Positions 7,942 through 12,980 of a stretch of 12,980 bases of DNA are shown one piece after another. The stretch's first letter is position 1. Each line of letters starts with the position of its first letter. Source of the stretch: Fusobacterium sp. (GTDB lineage Bacteria; Fusobacteriota; Fusobacteriia; Fusobacteriales; Fusobacteriaceae); the NCBI GenBank assembly GCA_020024915.1, contig JAHHSZ010000051.1, positions 1-12,980 on the forward strand. The letters run 5' to 3'. Both the position numbers and the translations under genes were made by a program. Under the pieces are notes generated by a model. It saw only the letters and a list, made by a program, of their open reading frames with translations. It had not been told where the DNA came from and did no database searches.

Positions 7942-8907
7942 TTATTTATCCTCCTTTACAAGTTTAGCTGCATATCCAAATCCTGGAACAATTTTAGTCT
8001 TGATAAGTCTTGTTGCTCCTAATTTATCTAAATATTCATTATGATCTTTTATATCATAGACCCATTCTTGTAAGAATTCTTTAAAATCTTCTTCAGTTTT
8101 GGTAACTTTATCATACATTTTATAAAAGTCTGCATCATAGTCATAATAGTTGTATACCTGTGATGGATGTGCTCCATGAGGTACATGTACTACTGCATCA
8201 ACACAAAATTGTGGAATAGAGTTTGCTGATGGATTTTTTCTTATCTCCTCTTCAGTTACTAACTCTTCACATGTAACAATACAATGTTTGGCTGCAATAG
8301 CTATATCTACATCATGAAATTCATCTCCTTCTATTGAGCAAGTTCCATTTATAGAAGCTTTTTGCACATGAATTATAGCTACATCTAATCTAGGTACTGG
8401 TACTGCCACTATCTTTTCCTCAGGTGCAAAAGGATTTGTCATTTCTACCAATTTATCATTAGGTAATTTATCATCTTTTTCTCTCACTTCTTTACTAATT
8501 CCCCATTTATTTACTAAATCTGATCCTTGCATTAATCTAACTGGTAAATATGGTAATCCCAAAGAAGAAGCATGTAGCATCAACATTATTACATCCTGTG
8601 AATAATCTTCTAAATTCATTTTTCCAACTTTTTCTACTTCATGTCTAAATCTCCTACATACATTTGTATATCCTGAATTAGCTATATAACAATTTATGAA
8701 ATTACGTATTCTTCCTTCCCCTATCAGCATATCCCAATCTCCACCTGCTGGTCCTGAATATCCAGTAAAATCTCCTAAGCCTTGTCTTAAAATTTCATAT
8801 ACTGCTGCATAAGGCTTTCTATTTGTAGTGAACCCTCCAAAACATATACTATCTCCATTTTTTACATAAGTTTTAATTGCATCATGCAATGACATAACTT
8901 TATTCAT
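7942..8907 (-). CDS. gctA: Glutaconate CoA-transferase, subunit A
   Basis: Large subunit (321 residues, matching the ~320 of characterised GctA) of the glutaconate CoA-transferase. The N-terminus carries the family I CoA-transferase glycine-rich strand-turn (GDSICFGGFTTNRKPYAAVYEIL pattern from about residue 18), then YSGPAGGDWDMLIGEG (50-65). The C-half holds the VPVPRLDVAIIHVQKASINGTCSIEG-type core typical of alpha subunits. It lacks the catalytic glutamate, which GctB supplies. An AGGAGG site lies 9 bases before the ATG. A 70-base AT-rich gap separates it from gcdB, one of the larger gaps in the cluster but with no clear terminator; gctB follows directly. Other acyl-CoA transferase alpha subunits share the fold; the glutaconate assignment rests on length, similarity and context. 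Confidence 0.95.
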   Translation of the reverse strand: MNKVMSLHDAIKTYVKNGDSICFGGFTTNRKPYAAVYEILRQGLGDFTGYSGPAGGDWDMLIGEGRIRNFINCYIANSGYTNVCRRFRHEVEKVGKMNLEDYSQDVIMLMLHASSLGLPYLPVRLMQGSDLVNKWGISKEVREKDDKLPNDKLVEMTNPFAPEEKIVAVPVPRLDVAIIHVQKASINGTCSIEGDEFHDVDIAIAAKHCIVTCEELVTEEEIRKNPSANSIPQFCVDAVVHVPHGAHPSQVYNYYDYDADFYKMYDKVTKTEEDFKEFLQEWVYDIKDHNEYLDKLGATRLIKTKIVPGFGYAAKLVKEDK

Positions 8908-8977
8908 TAAAACTCGCCTCCTAAATATTTTTAAAACATAATTTAATTTTTGCTAAAAATTTATCTTATAAAGTTAT

Positions 8978-10117
8978 TTATTTAAATATTAACATGAAAT
9001 ATCCAGCTGCTACTGCTGATCCTATAACACCTGCAACATTTGGTCCCATAGCATGCATTAATAAAAAATTGGTTTTATTTTCACTTGCCCCAACTGTTTG
9101 AGCCACTCTTGCAGCCATTGGAACTGCTGAAACACCTGCTGAGCCAATTAATGGATTAATTTTTCCTCCAGTCAAATGATAAAGTAGTTTTCCTAATAAT
9201 ACTCCACCCATAGTTGACATACAAAAAGCAAACAATCCCATAAATATAATTGCTATTGTAGAAATTCTCAAAAATAATTCTCCATTTGCCGTTGCTCCAA
9301 CTGTTACACCTAGAAAAATTGTAACTATATTAATTAATGCATTTTGTGCTGTATCAGATAATCTATGTACAACTCCTGACTCCCTAAATATATTTCCAAG
9401 CATTAACATTCCTAACAAAGGAGCCACTGAAGGTAACAATAAAGTCGTAAACAAAACAGTTCCTATTGGAAATACTATTTTTTCTATCTTACTTACTTTT
9501 CTAAGTTGCTTCATTTTTACAGCTCTTTCTTTCTTAGTAGTTAGTAATTTCATAATTGGTGGTTGTATCATCGGAATCAGTGCCATATATGAATATGCTG
9601 CTACTGCAATTGGTGCCAATAAATCTGGTGCCAAATTATTTGCTAGATATATTGAAGTAGGTCCATCTGCCCCTCCAATTATTGCAATAGCTGCCGCTTG
9701 CTTAGCTGTAAAAAATGGTAATGAGCTAGCAAACATAAACGTTACATAAATCCCAAATTGAGCTGCCGCTCCCAATAACAAGCTAATTGGATTCGCTATT
9801 AAGGGTCCAAAATCTGTCATGGCCCCAATTCCCATAAATATTACACATGGAAATAAATTACTCTTTATTCCATTATAGATAATTCTTAATACACCTGATG
9901 AATACCAAGGTGTTGCCTCGTTCATTAATCCTGCTAAGGGTAAATTTGTTAAAAAGACTCCAAATGCTATTGGCAATAATAGTAAAGGTTCAAATTGTTT
10001 TACTATAGCTAAATAAATCAACACAAAGGCAATCAAAAACATTACTATATTTTGCCAATGTAAAGCTGCAAATCCAGATTCTGCTAACATTGTTTTTAAA
10101 ATATCAATAAACTGCAT
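8978..10117 (-). CDS. gcdB: Glutaconyl-CoA decarboxylase, beta subunit (Na+ pump)
   Basis: Integral membrane subunit (379 residues, about 10-11 hydrophobic segments) of the OadB/GcdB/MmdB family. It decarboxylates carboxybiotin on GcdC and couples this to Na+ export. The signature block GGADGPTSIYLANNLAPDLL (148-167) contains Asp151, matching the aspartate known to be essential for Na+ coupling in OadB. It is followed by AVAAYSYMALIPMIQPPIMK (171-190). Near the C-terminus are NPLIGSAGVSAVPMAARVAQ (321-340) and GPNVAGVIGSAVAAG (358-372), also conserved in the family. It follows gcdC by 14 bases with a GAGGAGGG ribosome site. The assignment to the glutaconyl-CoA enzyme rather than an oxaloacetate or methylmalonyl-CoA enzyme comes from gcdA and gctAB in the same cluster. 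Confidence 0.95.
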   Translation of the reverse strand: MQFIDILKTMLAESGFAALHWQNIVMFLIAFVLIYLAIVKQFEPLLLLPIAFGVFLTNLPLAGLMNEATPWYSSGVLRIIYNGIKSNLFPCVIFMGIGAMTDFGPLIANPISLLLGAAAQFGIYVTFMFASSLPFFTAKQAAAIAIIGGADGPTSIYLANNLAPDLLAPIAVAAYSYMALIPMIQPPIMKLLTTKKERAVKMKQLRKVSKIEKIVFPIGTVLFTTLLLPSVAPLLGMLMLGNIFRESGVVHRLSDTAQNALINIVTIFLGVTVGATANGELFLRISTIAIIFMGLFAFCMSTMGGVLLGKLLYHLTGGKINPLIGSAGVSAVPMAARVAQTVGASENKTNFLLMHAMGPNVAGVIGSAVAAGYFMLIFK

Positions 10118-10131
10118 GTTACCCTCCTCTA

Positions 10132-10575
10132 TTATTTGATTTCTATTAATACTGTATCTGTATCAACAGTATCTCCTTTTTTTACTTTAATTGCTGCTAC
10201 TGTTCCTGTAAACTCAGAAGTTATTTCATTTTCCATTTTCATTGCTTCTAATATACAAACAACATCTCCTTCTGTCACTTGATCTCCAACTGCTACATTT
10301 ACATCTAAAATACTTCCTGGCATTGGACTTACTACCACATTTCCTGACCCAGTTACTGATACTGCTGCAACAGGTGCTGCTATAGTTTGCTTAGTCTCTT
10401 CCTTTACTACAGGAGCTACTATTTCTTCTCTAACAACTGGTTGTGAAGCTGAAACTCTTACCTCTTCAGTTCTAGATGCTGCCACAGTTCCTCTTGTTAG
10501 TGAACTAGCTCCTTTAATTACTCTTTCCACCTCTACCTCATATTTTTCCCCATTTACTGTTATGATATATTTCAT
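10132..10575 (-). CDS. gcdC: Glutaconyl-CoA decarboxylase, gamma subunit (biotin carrier)
   Basis: Biotin carrier protein of 147 residues. The C-terminal biotinyl domain (about 77-147) carries the consensus EAMKM at 110-114, so Lys113 should be biotinylated; PMPGSIL (84-90) is the usual start of the fold. The first 22 residues form a short beta-rich segment, and residues 30-76 are a flexible linker rich in Val, Ala, Glu and Ser with a few prolines. That is less purely Ala/Pro than linkers described for some clostridial GcdC proteins. The domain swings between GcdA (carboxylation) and GcdB (decarboxylation). It sits 18 bases after gcdD with an AGGAGGAG site. A biotin protein ligase is needed but is not encoded in the window. 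Confidence 0.95.
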   Translation of the reverse strand: MKYIITVNGEKYEVEVERVIKGASSLTRGTVAASRTEEVRVSASQPVVREEIVAPVVKEETKQTIAAPVAAVSVTGSGNVVVSPMPGSILDVNVAVGDQVTEGDVVCILEAMKMENEITSEFTGTVAAIKVKKGDTVDTDTVLIEIK

Positions 10576-10593
10576 ATAATTCTCCTCCTAATA

Positions 10594-10911
10594 TTATTTT
10601 TTATTATATTTTTTTATATCTGTAATCTTAAAACTATCTACTGGTAATGCTAATTCTTCAGCAATTGCTGCTGTTATAATTGCAATTTTCACTTTATTTT
10701 CATCAATTTTTGGTAACATTACCTTTTTAACATTATTATCAGATTTATCTTCATTTTTTTTCATTAAAATGTTTTTCTCTAAAAATGCTATAACCTTTGA
10801 CACTATAATTACATAAAGAGCTATAAACATTAATGAGACAAACACTATTAATATCCCTATTAGAGATGGAAAAATACTTCCGAAAAATCCTAAATACTCT
10901 TGTGTTATCAT
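10594..10911 (-). CDS. gcdD: Glutaconyl-CoA decarboxylase, delta subunit (small membrane subunit)
   Basis: A 105-residue OadG-type protein. One long hydrophobic segment (about residues 10-40) is followed by a Lys/Asn/Asp-rich hinge (45-68) and a soluble tail (about 70-105) with an IITAAIAEELALP helix typical of the C-termini of these subunits. The family role is structural: it anchors and assembles the decarboxylase complex on the membrane pump subunit. AAGGAGGTAAGA provides a near-perfect ribosome site before the ATG, inside a 15-base gap after the regulator. This close spacing suggests co-transcription with the regulator. Order gcdD-gcdC-gcdB leads the structural genes. Small size and low conservation make the call depend partly on context. 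Confidence 0.88.
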   Translation of the reverse strand: MITQEYLGFFGSIFPSLIGILIVFVSLMFIALYVIIVSKVIAFLEKNILMKKNEDKSDNNVKKVMLPKIDENKVKIAIITAAIAEELALPVDSFKITDIKKYNKK

Positions 10912-10926
10912 TCTTACCTCCTTATT

Positions 10927-12891
10927 TTATACTTTATTTTTTAGCTTTGATTTTTCAAAATAATCATTTAATTCAAATAATACTTTCTGATCTTTTGCAT
11001 CTCCTTTAGGTGCAAAGAAAATAAAATTCTTTACTTTTTTATCTTTAAAATTCAAAGCTTTTTTAATTTTTATTATTGAAAAACCTGTTTTCAAAACATT
11101 ATCTTTAGGATCTACATATATTAACACTGTGTTATCATTTAGAAAAAAATATAATAAATCTTCCACTTGGGTACTCATCATCTCTTCTAAATAACCCTTA
11201 CTGATATATTTTTCATTTAAAAGTATCTCATTACCTAGTTTTATAATTTCTAAAAGACTTTTAGTATTTGATATCTTTATTAAATGTTTTGGAATCTCAA
11301 ACTTTTCAGTCTCTTTTTCAAGTTTTTCAGTTGTTATATTTCCAGAAAAATTATCCATCAGATCTTCTATTAACCTAGTTTCATCCAAGCACCCTTGAAC
11401 ATTCCTCTTTATAACACTCACAAGCCTATCCAATGAAATTTTTTTACTTTGATAAGGTAATTTCATCTTACTTAACATTCTTATATCAGTTTCAGTTAGT
11501 ATTGGACTTACTTTACATATTGGAATATTTTTGTCTATTTTTAAAACTCCTTCTGAAGTCATAATAACTAAATCTAATTCTCTATCTCTCAATTTATCAC
11601 TTTGTTTTATTGAAACTATATCAACTATATCAATTAAAAATTCTTCTTTTAATCTAGAAATGAGAAAATTTATCAGGTTTTTCTTAAATGAAGAAACTAT
11701 TGCAACTCTTTTTGCCCTTTCAACTTGATTCTTCAATGCTACTTCAAATATTGGAACCAAAAAACCAATTTCATTATCTGAAATTTCAATATTTAATAAT
11801 TTCTCAAAATTTTCAAATGCCTTTTTCAAATACTTAAAAGTATCCCCATAAATTGATTTTACTTCCTTTAAAACACTATTTTTAAGCTCAATTCCTTTTA
11901 TACTCCTATAAATTAAAGGTTTTATATAGAACAAAATATCATCTATTAACTTTTTACTTTTTACAAGTTCTACATTTTTTAATTTTTCAAACTCCTTTAT
12001 GATTCTGTACACTCCTAATTCTATCTCAATCCAGTTTTTATGTCTTAAGAAAATTTCTTTTTCATCACATGAAATTCTAAGCAAATAATCTGTTAAAAAA
12101 CATATATCCATTTCACTAAATTTATCAAAAGTTTTGGATAAAATTTTGTATTCTTTAGTCTGATTCAAAACCTTTTTATTTAAAACATCCAATTTTACAC
12201 TATTAATTTTTCTATTTTTTAACACACAGATAAGTAATATAAGTAAGTTCAATGTTTCATCAGTATAACATAATCCAGCATTTTTTATTTTCAAATATAT
12301 CTCTTCTAGTTGTTTTCCATATAACTTAGATAGTTTTTTCCCAACCAACATCTCAAAATAATTACTCTTCTTATAACTAATACTTTTTTCTTCAGCATCA
12401 AAAACTACATATTGATACAAAAATATAGCCAAACAATAAATCAAATCACTATTTTTATATGAAATAACACATTTTTTATCATTATATTGCTTTAAATCAA
12501 TACCTGTTTTAGCAAGTTTATCTTTTAATAACTTTACATCTGCTCTAATTGTAGATTTACTTATCTCTAATGTACTGGCTATTTCCTCAATGCAAAATTC
12601 ATCTTTTTCCAAAATACTTTCTAAAATTAAGTAATCTAATCTCTCTTGTTGCCTATATATATAATTATATTTATTAATTCCGCCTATTAAAGATATTATA
12701 TCTTCCTTTTCCAAGAAACAAAAAATCTTTCTTTTTTTTATGATAATTTTTCTTTCTCCTAGACTTTCATTTAACTCAGCTATCTTATATCTAATATTTC
12801 TTTCTGTTTGATTAAAAATATTAGCTATTCTTTGTAGTTCATCCTCTTTCTTTAATTCTTTTAATATTTCAAAATGTTTTGTATTCAACAT
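10927..12891 (-). CDS. PRD/PTS-domain-type transcriptional regulator with apparently degenerate phosphorylation sites
   Basis: A 654-residue protein with MtlR/LicR/ManR-like layout: helix-turn-helix near residues 5-45; a second winged helix-turn-helix about 85-145 (IEEIASTLEISKSTIRADVK); a PRD-like region about 150-290; a clear PRD2 about 305-390 (LIDDILFYIKPLIYRSIKGIE and a later ISDNEIGFLVPIFEVALK); an EIIB-like domain about 394-475; and an EIIA-like domain about 505-650. By eye, the PRD2 histidines are replaced (FYIKP and FLVPIFE for the usual HIKP and YLTLHF), the EIIB cysteine is Ser400, and the EIIA active histidine is Asp594. Only three histidines exist in the whole protein (6, 284, 536). 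It therefore probably does not sense PTS phosphorylation; its signal is unknown. Just 15 bases separate it from gcdD on the same strand, so it likely controls this operon, as activator by family precedent. GGAGC precedes its ATG by 9 bases. Confidence 0.85.
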   Translation of the reverse strand: MLNTKHFEILKELKKEDELQRIANIFNQTERNIRYKIAELNESLGERKIIIKKRKIFCFLEKEDIISLIGGINKYNYIYRQQERLDYLILESILEKDEFCIEEIASTLEISKSTIRADVKLLKDKLAKTGIDLKQYNDKKCVISYKNSDLIYCLAIFLYQYVVFDAEEKSISYKKSNYFEMLVGKKLSKLYGKQLEEIYLKIKNAGLCYTDETLNLLILLICVLKNRKINSVKLDVLNKKVLNQTKEYKILSKTFDKFSEMDICFLTDYLLRISCDEKEIFLRHKNWIEIELGVYRIIKEFEKLKNVELVKSKKLIDDILFYIKPLIYRSIKGIELKNSVLKEVKSIYGDTFKYLKKAFENFEKLLNIEISDNEIGFLVPIFEVALKNQVERAKRVAIVSSFKKNLINFLISRLKEEFLIDIVDIVSIKQSDKLRDRELDLVIMTSEGVLKIDKNIPICKVSPILTETDIRMLSKMKLPYQSKKISLDRLVSVIKRNVQGCLDETRLIEDLMDNFSGNITTEKLEKETEKFEIPKHLIKISNTKSLLEIIKLGNEILLNEKYISKGYLEEMMSTQVEDLLYFFLNDNTVLIYVDPKDNVLKTGFSIIKIKKALNFKDKKVKNFIFFAPKGDAKDQKVLFELNDYFEKSKLKNKV

Positions 12892-12912
12892 TTAAAAATA
12901 GCTCCTTTTTTA

Positions 12913-12947
12913 ACTTTATATTCTCAAAAAAAACACAACAATTTGTT
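12913..12947 (-). promoter_or_regulatory. Possible promoter/operator region upstream of the regulator
   Basis: The 89 bases before the regulator gene are very AT-rich. On the minus strand TTGTTG (12941-12936) could be a -35 element, with TAAAGT (12918-12913, spacing 17) or TATAAA (12920-12915, spacing 15) as the -10. None is a good consensus match. The -35 candidate overlaps a perfect short inverted repeat, AACAA-A-TTGTT (12947-12937), which could be an operator half-site pair. If the regulator and structural genes are one transcript, this is the operon promoter, but it could also begin outside the window. Confidence 0.3.
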
Positions 12948-12980
12948 TTAGTTCTTTTGATTGATATTATTAATTTATTT

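Noticed and set aside
8908..8977. AT-rich 70-base gap between gcdB and gctA, with a small inverted repeat TTTTTGCTAAAAA (8947-8959)
   Set aside because: The stem is only A/T pairs with a 3-base loop, too weak for a terminator, and no clear promoter is visible. It holds the gctA ribosome site and otherwise nothing I can support.
10930..11400. Reading the C-terminal EIIA-like part of the regulator as a working PTS enzyme IIA
   Set aside because: The catalytic histidine position appears to be Asp594 and no EIIB/EIIC transporter genes are nearby. It is better viewed as a regulatory relic domain within one intact frame.

Overview
This AT-rich window (roughly 30% GC by eye) looks like anaerobe DNA, most likely Fusobacteriota (Fusobacterium or a close relative), though an amino-acid-fermenting Firmicute cannot be excluded from sequence alone. 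The reasons are the very low GC, strong AGGAGG ribosome sites, and a complete gene set for fermenting glutamate by the 2-hydroxyglutarate pathway. Every gene I accept is on the minus strand, so transcription runs from high to low coordinates.

Layout in transcription order: a 654-residue transcriptional regulator with PTS-regulator architecture (12891-10927); gcdD, gcdC and gcdB (10911-8978), the small membrane subunit, biotin carrier and sodium-pump subunit of glutaconyl-CoA decarboxylase; gctA and gctB (8907-7142), glutaconate CoA-transferase; gcdA (7101-5344), the carboxyltransferase subunit of the decarboxylase; gltS (5330-4116), a sodium/glutamate symporter; hgdC (4077-3292), the ATP-dependent dehydratase activator; a strong hairpin; hgdA and hgdB (3182-698), the 2-hydroxyglutaryl-CoA dehydratase; a small leucine-rich-repeat protein (681-91); an intrinsic terminator (83-52); and the first codons of another gene leaving the window (29-1). 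Gaps are mostly under 45 bases, so this is one operon or two tightly linked transcription units.

How the genes work together: GltS imports glutamate with Na+. After conversion to (R)-2-hydroxyglutarate by enzymes not encoded here, GctAB makes the CoA ester, HgdC-activated HgdAB dehydrates it to glutaconyl-CoA, and GcdABCD decarboxylates that to crotonyl-CoA while pumping Na+ out, which re-energises GltS. The pathway is known. The points worth a second look are the regulator, whose PTS-type domains appear to have lost their phosphoacceptor residues; the short cytosolic-looking leucine-rich-repeat protein at the operon's end; and the hairpin separating hgdC from hgdAB. I see no mobile elements, CRISPR arrays, tRNAs or rRNAs.
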